A stretch of DNA of 24,292 nt from positions 1 through 24,292 of IMG/VR virus record IMGVR_UViG_3300002460_000157; one strand, written 5' to 3'. Position 1 is the first letter of the stretch; every line of letters begins with the position of its first letter. The stretch is from a virus. The notes below the pieces were generated by a model that saw only the letters and a program-made list of their open reading frames with translations, was not told the origin of the DNA and searched no databases. The translations under genes and the position numbers were made by a program. Positions 1 to 7,120 of the stretch are shown here, one piece after another.

Positions 1-3000
1 TGCGCGGCAAGCGTCCGCTGCCGCGCAGGCGGTGCCTTGACACCAGGCGCGCCGTGTGGCTTGAACGTCGCGACGAGATCGAAATGGCCGAGCATGTCCG
101 GCTGGACCTCGAGGATTTCAGTCCCGTCGTTCCACGGATATTGCAGCCGGTACGTGTTCGCGCCCGTCGCGATCCAGTTCATGCTGACGATCTGCTGGAT
201 GGTCTCTGCCAGGATTGGCACGGTCCAGACGTCGAACGTAGACGCCCGAGCGGCGAGCTGCGCAAGGGTGTAAGTCCCGCCTGCCAGCGCCGCCTCGAGG
301 TCGAACATCGGGAACTTCTCGCGCAGCCCCTCGAGCCCCTCAGATAATTCCTTCAGGTCCTCGCCCTTCGTCTTCAGGCCGGGCGGCAGCCCATAGAGGA
401 CCGGCGCCGTTTGAAGCGAGTGCCGGCGCGCGACGTCGACCAGGTCGATGACGATGCACTCGTCTTTGCCCGGATGGAGGCGCAGTCCGCGGCCGGTGTT
501 GCCGACGACGGCGACCTTGCCCTTCCGGCGGATGATGATTGACCCTGTGAAGACACTCACACACCACACTCGCTCATCGGGCCGAGACGGAACAAGTCCC
601 CACGTCGGCCGACCGTCAGCGGCCGCGCTGACAATGCTCCAGTCGCATCGATCTTCGCTGATGTGCAGCATCGCGAGATGGTCCGTCCGCCAGGACTTAT
701 TGCAGCGGTATCCAAGCCTAACGGCGAGGCTCTGGACCTGATCGCAGAGTGCGTGGTTTCCGCAGATCGACAACGTTCGGCGCGTCCACGACACCGCGGA
801 TTTGACTCCGTCGCCGGCGTGCATCGCGGCGATAAGGACACCGAACTGTCGGCGCGACAGATGCTCGTACATGGACGTGAGCGTCTTTGCGTTCTCGCTC
901 ACCCACGGCTTGAGCCAGCCCCATCCGCGCAAGTGACGATCGCGGCCTCGAGGGATGCCGCGCGAAACAGTCCACCGGTGAAGCGGCGACCGCTCTCCAA
1001 ACTGAGACGGCGTGCGATTCACAGAATGCCCAAACTTCAGACGGAGCCGCCGGAGCGTGCTCCGAATGAGCCCCATAACCTCCGGGTACCGCTCACTTTG
1101 AAAGAGGGTGATCTGGTTGGTTGTTTTGTTTCGATGCCCGTCCGTGAGCAGGAGGCCGAGGAATGTCAACTCGTCATCAGTCACATCAGCGTCACTCCGG
1201 CGCATCGTTCCGCAAACTGGAATCTTGACTTCTTGCGGTAGAGCTTCAGCGAATCTAATCTGCCAGCCACGATCGCCGCGCTGCCGCGTGACCATGCGAT
1301 GACCGCCCGTGACACGGAGGCTCAGGTGCGGCGACTCTATGCCCCACATGTTTTCGAATCCGCGCGGCCGTTCGATCCGTGTGGCGTCTGACCAGCAGAC
1401 TTCGCTGTCGCGAAGACTGAAGGCGGCGACCTTTCCAGTTATCTCGTCGTCGATCCCAATCCACCCTTGCTCACCGAGGATCTCGGTCTCAGCGTCGAGG
1501 CACATTTGCTCGTACAGCGTGGCGGACTTCGTCGGCTTCGCGTGCAGGATGCACCGCGCCATCGGGAGGTCGACCCCTTCTGTCAGCACCATGCAATTTG
1601 AGAGGACCTCGAGCGTGCCCTGGCGAAACCGATCGAGGATGTTCCGGCGGTCATCCTTCGGCGTCTCGCCACTGACCGCTTCTGCCGGCACACCGACCGA
1701 TCGGAACTCGGCCGCGAGCGCATGCGCGTGCGCCACGTCGACCGTGAACGCGATCGTCGACAGCCCATCCGCGTGCTCGCGCCAGGCAGCGACCGCCAGC
1801 GTATTGCGGCGCGCGTTGTTGACCGCGTCCGCCAGGTCCTTCTGATTGAAGTCGCCGGCTATCGTGCGAACAGCGTCGAGGCTGTCCATCGTCTCGACGA
1901 CCCAGGGTTTGATCGGGACGAGGTATTTGTCGTCGATCGCGTCCTTCAGCGCGTAGCTGTACGCGATCGTCTGGAACACGCAGCCGAGCCCGATCGCGTC
2001 GGAGCGGTTCGGCGTCGCCGTCACGCCGACTAGTAGGCGGTCCTTCGGCGCCCGCGCGTCCCAGCCCTCGAGCGCCGCCTGCATCTTCTCGAGGTCGTCG
2101 TACGTGGCGGCCTCCGCGTCGCCGCGCTCGCTGACGTCCGCCGGCGGGAGGAACCCCAGGTGCACGAGCGCCGTCCGGTACGACGCGGCCGCGGCGTGAT
2201 GACAATTCGAGACGGCGAACCCATCCGCGAAATAGGTGTGCAGACCCTCTACTTCGAGATCGTAGACAGCACCGTCCGGACACACGCGCTCAAATCGTCC
2301 ATCACCGCCCGATTCGAGAACCTCAATGCGGTCCACCCGCGCCCACGCAGATACGCCTCCTTCCGCCGATCCTGTCTTCGTCGAGCGACCGCGCCGTGGC
2401 TGGCCCCATCGACCTCGATCGCGATCTTGAGGTCGCGATTCGCAATATCCAGTTTGTAATGATGGGGCTTGTAGCCGCCGCCCGTTCGCAGCACGACCTC
2501 GACAGGCCACCCGAGCGCCGACGCGAGCGCCTGTTGCGGGAGCGGGATCGGCCGGCCGTTTCCCCCACGCGTCGAGGGCTGATGCTTCCTCGCGCGTAAC
2601 GAGGTCCGCATTTTGGCTCGCGCCGCAGGGAGACGCATCGGGTTCCTGGCCCTCATCCGCGCAGCCGCCAGCCGCCGGTTTGTGTCGGCCATCCGCACGG
2701 AGGACTGTTCGCGACACCATTGGTCTCGGTGCGCCGGCGAGCAGTAGGTCCGCCTCGACCGGCGCCACGTATCGATGCGCGCCTTCGTCGTCAGCATGAC
2801 CGGCATATAGCAGACGTGGCAACTGGCGGTGACTGGCTGTGGCATGGTGCCCTATCATGTCACACATCATGAGCGCCTGAGCGCGCACCCACCCTCGCGC
2901 GGTCCACACCTTATGCCTGGGGGTACAGACGAGCGATCCCTGGTCGGTCGTGACGACCAGGAGCCGGTCGGTTCGCTTGTTCAGCACACGGAGGACACGC

Positions 3001-3521
3001 CGCGCACTGGTCTGCCCTGTCTCTGTGTTGAAGGCGGTGACCGTATCGCCGACTCGTACCTCCTCGATCGGTTTCCCGTCGACCATCGTGCCGGCAGGGA
3101 AACATTCGTCGACGATGACCAGGCGGAAGGTGTGATGCCGTAGGAGCCGATGCAGCCGGCGGAACTTCATCGCCGACAACGTCTGCACGCTGGCGATGAC
3201 CACGTCGGCGTACGGACTCGCGTGGCGCTCGCCCTGCTCGACGGCGACCATCAGGCCGGGATTCGCTTTGCTGATTTTGTCGGCCGCCTGGTTGAGCAGT
3301 TCCTCCCGGTGTGCGATGACCAGCATCGCCGCGCCGCGCGTGGGGAACTGCGCGCGCCACGTCACCAGACCCGGCCACCGCAGCATCGCGGCAAAACAGA
3401 TCGTCTTGCCTGTTCCAGTCGGCGCTTTGCAGAGGATGCGGTTCTGCCCGGTCGCGAGCGTGGTCACGATCGCGTCGAGCATGGCCTCCTGGTACGGTCG
3501 GAGCGTCGGAGCGGTGCTCAT
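1..3521 (-). CDS. SF2 DEAD/DEAH-type helicase interrupted by two inteins (3' end beyond window)
   Basis: The frame opens at ATG 3521, with an in-frame TGA four codons upstream fixing the start, and stays open to position 1 (1173 codons seen). Removing the two inteins leaves a superfamily 2 helicase resembling the UvsW/ResIII type. Walker A is APTGTGKT (residues 33-40). Motif Ia is AHREELLNQ. Motif II is VDE joined to CHH after the first intein. Motif III is GVTATPNRSD, followed by a helicase C domain with LTEGVDLP and motif VI YEQM joined to TGRGLRLHPG after the second intein. It should unwind DNA or branched intermediates during phage replication or recombination. It is the last visible gene of the recombination operon, so the full length is unknown. 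Family assignment is strong; the exact role is inferred. Confidence 0.93.
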   Translation of the reverse strand, partial: MSTAPTLRPYQEAMLDAIVTTLATGQNRILCKAPTGTGKTICFAAMLRWPGLVTWRAQFPTRGAAMLVIAHREELLNQAADKISKANPGLMVAVEQGERHASPYADVVIASVQTLSAMKFRRLHRLLRHHTFRLVIVDECFPAGTMVDGKPIEEVRVGDTVTAFNTETGQTSARRVLRVLNKRTDRLLVVTTDQGSLVCTPRHKVWTARGWVRAQALMMCDMIGHHATASHRQLPRLLYAGHADDEGAHRYVAPVEADLLLAGAPRPMVSRTVLRADGRHKPAAGGCADEGQEPDASPCGASQNADLVTREEASALDAWGKRPADPAPATGARVGARVACRGRAANGRRLQAPSLQTGYCESRPQDRDRGRWGQPRRGRSTKTGSAEGGVSAWARVDRIEVLESGGDGRFERVCPDGAVYDLEVEGLHTYFADGFAVSNCHHAAAASYRTALVHLGFLPPADVSERGDAEAATYDDLEKMQAALEGWDARAPKDRLLVGVTATPNRSDAIGLGCVFQTIAYSYALKDAIDDKYLVPIKPWVVETMDSLDAVRTIAGDFNQKDLADAVNNARRNTLAVAAWREHADGLSTIAFTVDVAHAHALAAEFRSVGVPAEAVSGETPKDDRRNILDRFRQGTLEVLSNCMVLTEGVDLPMARCILHAKPTKSATLYEQMCLDAETEILGEQGWIGIDDEITGKVAAFSLRDSEVCWSDATRIERPRGFENMWGIESPHLSLRVTGGHRMVTRQRGDRGWQIRFAEALPQEVKIPVCGTMRRSDADVTDDELTFLGLLLTDGHRNKTTNQITLFQSERYPEVMGLIRSTLRRLRLKFGHSVNRTPSQFGERSPLHRWTVSRGIPRGRDRHLRGWGWLKPWVSENAKTLTSMYEHLSRRQFGVLIAAMHAGDGVKSAVSWTRRTLSICGNHALCDQVQSLAVRLGYRCNKSWRTDHLAMLHISEDRCDWSIVSAAADGRPTWGLVPSRPDERVWCVSVFTGSIIIRRKGKVAVVGNTGRGLRLHPGKDECIVIDLVDVARRHSLQTAPVLYGLPPGLKTKGEDLKELSEGLEGLREKFPMFDLEAALAGGTYTLAQLAARASTFDVWTVPILAETIQQIVSMNWIATGANTYRLQYPWNDGTEILEVQPDMLGHFDLVATFKPHGAPGVKAPPARQRTLAA
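498..1502 (-). other. Intein 2 with in-frame LAGLIDADG endonuclease, inserted in helicase motif VI
   Basis: This is a 335-codon in-frame insert between YEQM and TGRGLRLHPG, which together form the QxxGRxxR motif VI. It starts with Cys (CLDAETEILGEQGW). Block B is LRVTGGHRMVTR. The C-terminal block is VWCVSVFTG, then RRKGKVAVVGN ending in Asn, followed by Thr as the +1 nucleophile. The penultimate residue is Gly instead of His. Two LAGLIDADG dodecapeptides are visible: FLGLLLTDGH (about residues 114-123) and LIAAMHAGDG (223-232). Both keep the catalytic acidic residue, so the nuclease looks intact. It should self-splice and home into inteinless alleles at this site. Confidence 0.93.
2205..3104 (-). 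other. Intein 1, inserted in helicase motif II (DE/CH)
   Basis: This is a 300-codon in-frame protein insert. Its N-terminus starts with Cys at codon 3104-3102 (CFPAGTMVDGKPIEEVRVGD). Block B is LVCTPRHKVWTARGW, with the usual Thr and His. The C-terminal block reads VYDLEVEGLHTYFADG and ends VSN, followed by extein Cys (codon 2204-2202). Splicing joins VDE to CHH and restores a DECH box. The penultimate residue is Ser rather than the common His. About 100 N-terminal and 45 C-terminal residues look like a splicing domain. The 150 or so residues between have no recognisable content in this frame, because that DNA encodes a nuclease in another frame. Confidence 0.9.
2249..2845 (-). CDS. EDxHD (Vsr-like) homing endonuclease encoded out of frame inside intein 1
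   Basis: This 198-aa ORF starts at ATG 2845, has AGGG seven bases upstream, and ends at TAG 2249-2251. It lies in the +1 frame relative to the helicase/intein frame. Residues 9-39 hold a Cys/His set (CHVC, YCSPAH) that could bind zinc. The C-terminal nuclease core contains KLDIAN (132-137), then IEVDGASH with E144, D146 and H150, and D159 in RRQDRRKE. This is the EDxHD pattern of the Vsr-like homing nucleases first described beside fractured genes and split inteins. It probably cuts inteinless helicase alleles at motif II to drive intein homing. The last codons overlap codons for the intein C-terminal splicing block. Confidence 0.85.
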   Translation of the reverse strand: MPQPVTASCHVCYMPVMLTTKARIDTWRRSRRTYCSPAHRDQWCREQSSVRMADTNRRLAAARMRARNPMRLPAARAKMRTSLRARKHQPSTRGGNGRPIPLPQQALASALGWPVEVVLRTGGGYKPHHYKLDIANRDLKIAIEVDGASHGAVARRRQDRRKEAYLRGRGWTALRFSNRAVMDDLSACVRTVLSTISK

Positions 3522-3559
3522 GAGGTGCCCTCAGGCGTGGCGATCGACCCGGCGCGCGC

Positions 3560-3652
3560 TCACAGCAGCCCTCCGATATAGGTCGCCAGGGCAATGAACG
3601 CACCCCCCGCGAGCAGCCACGCGTACGCCTCGATCCAATCACGACCGTTCAT
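3560..3652 (-). CDS. 30-aa single-pass membrane microprotein
   Basis: The ORF starts at ATG 3652 behind a good Shine-Dalgarno (GGGAGAGGGG) and ends at TGA 3560. A short polar N-terminus (MNGRDWIEAY) is followed by about 20 hydrophobic residues with small Gly/Ala positions (AWLLAGGAFIALATYIGG), long enough for one membrane span. It lies between the coiled-coil gene and the helicase, 27 bases from the former and 38 from the latter. It has no recognised family. The strong ribosome site and sensible composition argue for a real gene; its function is unknown. Confidence 0.6.
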   Translation of the reverse strand: MNGRDWIEAYAWLLAGGAFIALATYIGGLL

Positions 3653-3679
3653 TTAGAGCCCCTCTCCCGTTTTGTCACG

Positions 3680-4714
3680 TCAGACCGTCTTCACCGTCTT
3701 GACGTACCGGCAACCGGGCCAAAGGTTTATCCGCTCGTGGAGCGAGCGAGCGTACTCTTGAAGCTTCACCATATCCACCGTCAGGATGTCCGTTGGAATA
3801 CCGCGCCCGCCGATAAGGCACGCCTCGATCAAGGCGCGCGCATCGACCAGCTCCGCCGAGTGCGTGCTCCGGTCGACGGCGCCGGCAGCCCGCGCGACGT
3901 TCGGCCGGACCGTCTCGACCTGCACGTCGAGCGGTTGCGCCGCCCTCGCCGTCGCCTGCCGTCGGATCGCCTGCGCGTCCCGCGTCGCCTTGATGGCCGC
4001 TTGAATCTTTGGCGAGCTGAGCAGGCGCGCCGCGGTTCTGAGCGGGTCCTTGAAGCCGGCCTGCTGCGCGGCGCGCTGGCCGTCGCCGACGGACGCGTAC
4101 GGCCCGGCCATGTAGTCGACGAAGAGCGTCTCGCGCTCCGACAGGTCCGGGCTCGCTTCCTCGCGCGCGACCGCCTGGCGCTCCATCTCCGCCAGCTCCG
4201 CCTCGCGACGCAGCCGCTCGCGTTCCTCCGCTTCTCGCCGCAGCCGATCCTGCTCCTCCGCCGCGCGCCGGCGCTCGTTCTCGGCGTACGTGTTGTGAAG
4301 TCGCTGCGCGATGCCGGCCGCTTCCTCGAGCTGCTTCGCCCCGCGCTCTCGAGCGGCGACCAGCCGGCGCTGAAACTGATAGACCGTCGACGTGATCTGC
4401 CAGTGCGCTTCGATGTCCTTCCGGTCGGCGTTGGCGTCCTTGATGAACGCCTGCAGCGCGACGTCGCCGTCGACTGTCGTCGGGGCCTTTAAGCTGCGGG
4501 CCATCTCGAGCGTCCGCGTGGCGCTCTGTTCCATCGACCGCGCCGTGACGAAGAAGCCGGCAAGCCCCTTAAAGAACTCCCGGATGACGGGCCACGCTGC
4601 TGCAGCGAGCTGCTCGTCGGTCCCGGCTCCCAGCAATTCCCCGATCGCCGTCGTCTGTTCCGCGTCCGCGTCGATGACGTCCGGCGTTCGCCGCGCCGGT
4701 TGCTTCCGTGCCAT
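3680..4714 (-). CDS. Coiled-coil protein with terminase-small-subunit-like domain
   Basis: The product has 344 aa. ATG 4714 is chosen because AGAGAGGGAACG precedes it; the longer upstream reading (to 4825) is only shadow sequence. Residues 40-140 are helical with no known domain. Residues 120-185 form a charged coiled coil rich in Glu and Arg (RRRAAEEQDRLRREAEERER). Residues 190-245 (SERETLFVDYMAGPYAS, QRAAQQAGF, RLLSSPKIQAAI) resemble the Terminase_2 helix-turn-helix repeat, which normally binds phage DNA at packaging sites. It sits in the recombination module, so a general DNA-binding or replication-accessory role is as likely as packaging. The C-terminal 100 residues are unassigned. Confidence 0.85.
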   Translation of the reverse strand: MARKQPARRTPDVIDADAEQTTAIGELLGAGTDEQLAAAAWPVIREFFKGLAGFFVTARSMEQSATRTLEMARSLKAPTTVDGDVALQAFIKDANADRKDIEAHWQITSTVYQFQRRLVAARERGAKQLEEAAGIAQRLHNTYAENERRRAAEEQDRLRREAEERERLRREAELAEMERQAVAREEASPDLSERETLFVDYMAGPYASVGDGQRAAQQAGFKDPLRTAARLLSSPKIQAAIKATRDAQAIRRQATARAAQPLDVQVETVRPNVARAAGAVDRSTHSAELVDARALIEACLIGGRGIPTDILTVDMVKLQEYARSLHERINLWPGCRYVKTVKTV

Positions 4715-4865
4715 CGTTCCCTCTCTCTGACCGCTTGAATGCTTCAGCAAGCCGCGCCGCGGTCGAGCGCAGCTTCCGCCCCGTCTTCCAGGCGCGCTCA
4801 TCGCGCCAGTCCTCAAGCGCCACACGGAACCGCTCGAGGATGTTCCCGATCGTCAGTCTCAGCAT
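4569..4865 (-). CDS. Small basic hypothetical protein with long 3' overlap
   Basis: The ORF has 98 aa. Its ATG (4865) shares a base with the TGA of the preceding zinc-binding ORF (TGATG), which suggests translational coupling. The first 45 residues (from MLRLTIGNILERFRVALEDW) look like a helical, charged protein. From about residue 52 the frame overlaps the next gene by 146 bases and becomes Arg/Gly-rich, typical of shadow sequence. Either the gene truly overlaps that far or only its N-terminal part is functional. I recognise no family. Confidence 0.45.
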   Translation of the reverse strand: MLRLTIGNILERFRVALEDWRDERAWKTGRKLRSTAARLAEAFKRSERGNDGTEATGAANAGRHRRGRGTDDGDRGIAGSRDRRAARCSSVARHPGVL

Positions 4866-5077
4866 CAGACCTCGCGCGCCTCGCCCGCCGCTCCGCAGTC
4901 CTGGCACGCGGCGCGCTTCTGTCGTCCATCTCTGCGCGGGTCGAACGCGCCGACGTTGACGCGATGCCCGCATTCGAGGACCAGCGTCGCGCACTCCGGC
5001 CACACCTTCGATGACTCCGGGTGAGTGTTAGGTCGTAGTTCGATCGCGATGATCGCCTTCCGAGGGTTGCGGCGCAT
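4865..5077 (-). CDS. Small zinc-ribbon-like protein
   Basis: The product has 70 aa. The ATG at 5077 has GGAAAG nearby and overlaps the stop of a 12-codon upstream reading frame (TGATG). Cysteines occur as PECATLVLECGH in the middle and CQDCG near the C-terminus, spaced like a small zinc ribbon. It is the first substantial ORF after the promoter at 5161-5190. No specific family is recognised; a nucleic-acid or protein-binding role is only a guess from the Cys pattern. Confidence 0.7.
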   Translation of the reverse strand: MRRNPRKAIIAIELRPNTHPESSKVWPECATLVLECGHRVNVGAFDPRRDGRQKRAACQDCGAAGEAREV

Positions 5078-5115
5078 CAGACGCTTTCCACGTACCGGAT
5101 GGTGTAGTTCTGCAT
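5077..5115 (-). CDS. 12-codon leader-like micro-ORF
   Basis: ATG 5115 follows a strong Shine-Dalgarno (GGGAGGACCGAC) and opens a frame reading MQNYTIRYVESV. It stops at a TGA whose last base starts the next ATG. It lies some 37 bases downstream of the probable start of the promoter at 5161-5190. It may be a very short protein, or a leader whose translation opens the ribosome site of the zinc-ribbon gene. No homology can be judged at this size. Confidence 0.45.
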   Translation of the reverse strand: MQNYTIRYVESV

Positions 5116-5160
5116 GTCGGTCCTCCCGCGGCCAGGGGTCCCGCCCCGGTCCACTGAGAC

Positions 5161-5190
5161 AGCTTACACGCGACGCCGCATTGTTGTCAA
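5161..5190 (-). promoter_or_regulatory. Sigma70-like promoter, copy 2 of a repeated core
   Basis: On the minus strand TTGACA (5190-5185) is followed after 18 bases by TAAGCT (5166-5161). The 15-base word GTTCTTGACAACAAT around the -35 box recurs exactly at the promoter at 9273-9302. The TGA stop of the upstream gene is embedded in the -35 box. It is positioned to transcribe the micro-ORF and the genes through the helicase. The -10 match is poor, so an activator or a phage factor may help. Confidence 0.55.
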
Positions 5191-5441
5191 GAACGCTCTG
5201 GCGGGTTGAATGCGGCGCGTTCGTCGATGCCCCAGCTTCTAGCGAATATCCTGATGTCGTCGGCGGTCGCCAGCCGAGGCCCGCGCTCGCCGCGGATGAT
5301 GTTCGCGACGACCTCGCTCGCCAAGGCGGCGATCGCCGCGACCTGCGCGTTCGGCCGGTTGCCGTGTGACTCGACCAGAACAGCGATGATTTCGAGCAGC
5401 TCGCCTATGGCGGCACGCTCTGCGATGCTGAAGCTGCGCAT
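5187..5441 (-). CDS. Small hypothetical protein (84 aa)
   Basis: ATG 5441 follows GGAGCTATAAC and lies one base after the TAA of the preceding HNH-like gene. The product is mostly helical and Ala/Ile-rich (AIGELLEIIAVLVESH, AAIAALASEVVANII) but has no clear membrane segment, because charged residues are scattered through it. It ends inside the -35 box of the promoter at 5161-5190. I do not recognise the family. Operon position suggests a recombination or replication accessory. Confidence 0.65.
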   Translation of the reverse strand: MRSFSIAERAAIGELLEIIAVLVESHGNRPNAQVAAIAALASEVVANIIRGERGPRLATADDIRIFARSWGIDERAAFNPPERS

Positions 5442-5442
5442 G

Positions 5443-5967
5443 TTATAGCTCCATCTCCGCCAGCAGTGCGAGGATGCTCCGTTGCCAAGGCAGGAGAGGC
5501 TCGAGGACCTGGACGCGCGTCTCTCTGGCGACCTCGAGCCATCCGTCGCGTGCGACGGCCGTCCTGGTGATCATGAGCCGGCCGGCGCGCTGGCGCAGAG
5601 TCTCAAGGTCCACGTCCCAGGCGACAGGCCCCTTCGTGCCGTCCGCTGTCAGTGGGCGCGCGCGCATTGTCCCCTTGTGCCGGCTGATGGCGCCGTGCTG
5701 ATGCCGGTGGATGCAAAGGTAGATCATCCGATCCGCGCTCGATCGTTCGCCGGCAGGGTTGCCGCCCATACCTTTGTGTTCCTGGTGGCTGACTTCAAGC
5801 GGGAACTTGTACCGCCCGCAGGAGCAGAGCGGGAATCGGCAGCGTCGATCGCGCAGCCTGACTTTCTTTTTCTCGACCGCCTCGCGGGCTTTGCGGTCGA
5901 GCCGATCCTTTCGTTCTGCTAGTTTGCGCGCCGTCCGTGAGGGTTTCCAGTCCGGTTGGAATGCCAT
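5443..5967 (-). CDS. HNH-like nuclease (putative)
   Basis: The product has 174 aa from ATG 5967. Residues 1-40 are a basic helical segment. The core has C43, C48 and C50 in RRCRFPLCSCGRY, then EVSHQEHKGMGGNP (H61, H64, N70), then MIYLCIHRHQHG (C85, H88, H91). The order of Cys, His-x-x-His and a final His cluster resembles phage HNH or NinG-type zinc nucleases, but not every catalytic position can be matched with confidence. It lies directly after the PD-(D/E)XK nuclease gene, in the recombination module. A non-catalytic zinc-binding protein is the main alternative. Confidence 0.65.
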   Translation of the reverse strand: MAFQPDWKPSRTARKLAERKDRLDRKAREAVEKKKVRLRDRRCRFPLCSCGRYKFPLEVSHQEHKGMGGNPAGERSSADRMIYLCIHRHQHGAISRHKGTMRARPLTADGTKGPVAWDVDLETLRQRAGRLMITRTAVARDGWLEVARETRVQVLEPLLPWQRSILALLAEMEL

Positions 5968-5980
5968 AACAATGCCATTC

Positions 5981-6577
5981 TTATCGGCGGCAGCACTCGC
6001 GGATGATGCGCCGCGCCTCATCGAAGTCGCGCTTGTCGGTGTGTTCCTCGACCTTGAACTTCCCGCTGTCCTTCACGTAGCAACAGAGGCGCGTGAGCAG
6101 TGCCGGCGGCAGCTCGACGTCGCCCGCCGCGGCGGCCAGGACCGCCTGCAGCGCCGTCTGAATCTGATGACTGCGCGCCGGCGCGCCGCTCTTGATTTCC
6201 CACACGCCTCGCAGCCCGGCGACGACGCAGATGCGATCGGGCCGCCCGCCGAACTTCTCGACCGGATGGACGATCGGCTCCTCGACCGAGAGCATCTCCG
6301 GCCGCAGGATACTGACGGCCTTGACGTGCCCGAGCAGCCAGCCCTTGTATCGGGATACGCAGCTCGCGACGTCGAGCGCGCCCAGGTCGTACTCCGCCGT
6401 CAGCCGGTGAACCATCTGGCCGCGCTCGCAGCTTTCCTCGGTGTACCAGGTGTCATCAATCCAGCCGGTCCGCTCGAGCATGCCGGTAATGTGCGGCAGC
6501 ACGGCGCCGGTCGCCAGGTCGATGTACTCGTGGTTCTCGACGTCGAAGCGGAAGACCGCGCGCGCGAGGCCCTGCAT
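5981..6577 (-). CDS. PD-(D/E)XK (RecB/Cas4-like) phage nuclease
   Basis: The product has 198 aa. ATG 6577 shares its A with the TGA of the upstream gene (TGATG); a GTG one codon earlier is possible. RecB-type nuclease motifs are visible: GQMVH (H57), then GGRPDRI with D114, then VWEIKSG with E127 and K129, then Gln-rich HQIQTALQ (Q138, Q140, Q144). These should bind metal and cleave DNA as an exonuclease. The Rad52-like annealing protein is encoded a short distance upstream, the usual phage pairing of a 5'-3' exonuclease with an annealing protein for double-strand-end recombination. The pairing is inferred from context. Confidence 0.85.
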   Translation of the reverse strand: MQGLARAVFRFDVENHEYIDLATGAVLPHITGMLERTGWIDDTWYTEESCERGQMVHRLTAEYDLGALDVASCVSRYKGWLLGHVKAVSILRPEMLSVEEPIVHPVEKFGGRPDRICVVAGLRGVWEIKSGAPARSHQIQTALQAVLAAAAGDVELPPALLTRLCCYVKDSGKFKVEEHTDKRDFDEARRIIRECCRR

Positions 6578-6852
6578 CACATCGGCCCATTGAGCAACGA
6601 CGGGAGTCCGAACAGCCGATCGGCGCGCTCGAGGTCCCGGTGCGCCAGATACGCAGAGGCCGCCTCGACCAGCTCCGCTCGCAACCCTTCCGGGTACAGG
6701 TCGAGCAGGATGCGCGCGACGCGCATGAGCGCGCCGACAACGATCGCCGCCTCGGTATTCTCGCGGTAGGGGATGACCGCCTTCTCGACCTCACGCTGGA
6801 TGAACGCCATCCGGTCGATTTCCGTGCTTGTGGGCTCGCTTCGCTCTGCCAT
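6577..6852 (-). CDS. Helical hypothetical protein (91 aa)
   Basis: ATG 6852 follows GGGAGCGAAAGAC, a good ribosome site. The product is predicted helical with a hydrophobic middle (TEAAIVVGALMRVARILLDL), and Glu/Arg-rich flanks suggest a soluble bundle. The stop overlaps the start of the PD-(D/E)XK nuclease, which implies coupled expression and perhaps a partner function. I recognise no family. Confidence 0.7.
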   Translation of the reverse strand: MAERSEPTSTEIDRMAFIQREVEKAVIPYRENTEAAIVVGALMRVARILLDLYPEGLRAELVEAASAYLAHRDLERADRLFGLPSLLNGPM

Positions 6853-6898
6853 GTCTTTCGCTCCCTTCAGGCCGGCATCGTCGCCGGTGAGTCGGCCG

Positions 6899-7069
6899 CT
6901 ACTCGTCGAGTTGAATCTGCACTTCTCCTAAGTCGTACACGACCGTCACGGGCTCGACTGTTTTGTACTCGTACAGCGGCTCGCCGCTTCCGTCTTTGCG
7001 GATAACCACCAGGACAGGCGCCGTCTGCGGCATTGCACGCAATTCGTCAATCAGCTCCTCGACGGTCAT
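6899..7069 (-). CDS. Small hypothetical protein (56 aa)
   Basis: ATG 7069 is preceded by AAGGAGGGTCA, a near-ideal ribosome site. The product starts MTVEELIDELRAMPQTAPVL and continues with beta-strand-like segments (VLVVIRKDG, EPVTVVYDLGEVQIQLDE). Before the 47-bp duplication upstream, the annealing-protein gene would have ended with a TGA overlapping this ATG (ATGA). Short proteins with this TVEELIDEL start are common in phage genomes; their function is unknown to me. Confidence 0.75.
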   Translation of the reverse strand: MTVEELIDELRAMPQTAPVLVVIRKDGSGEPLYEYKTVEPVTVVYDLGEVQIQLDE

Positions 7070-7120
7070 TGACCCTCCTTCAGTGGCGCCGGCGACTCGA
7101 TGGCCGTGCAGATGTATTCG

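Noticed and set aside
2911-3642. A 243-codon minus-strand frame over the helicase N-terminus
   Set aside because: The helicase motifs (APTGTGKT, AHREELL) are in the other frame; this one is Arg/Pro/His-rich shadow.
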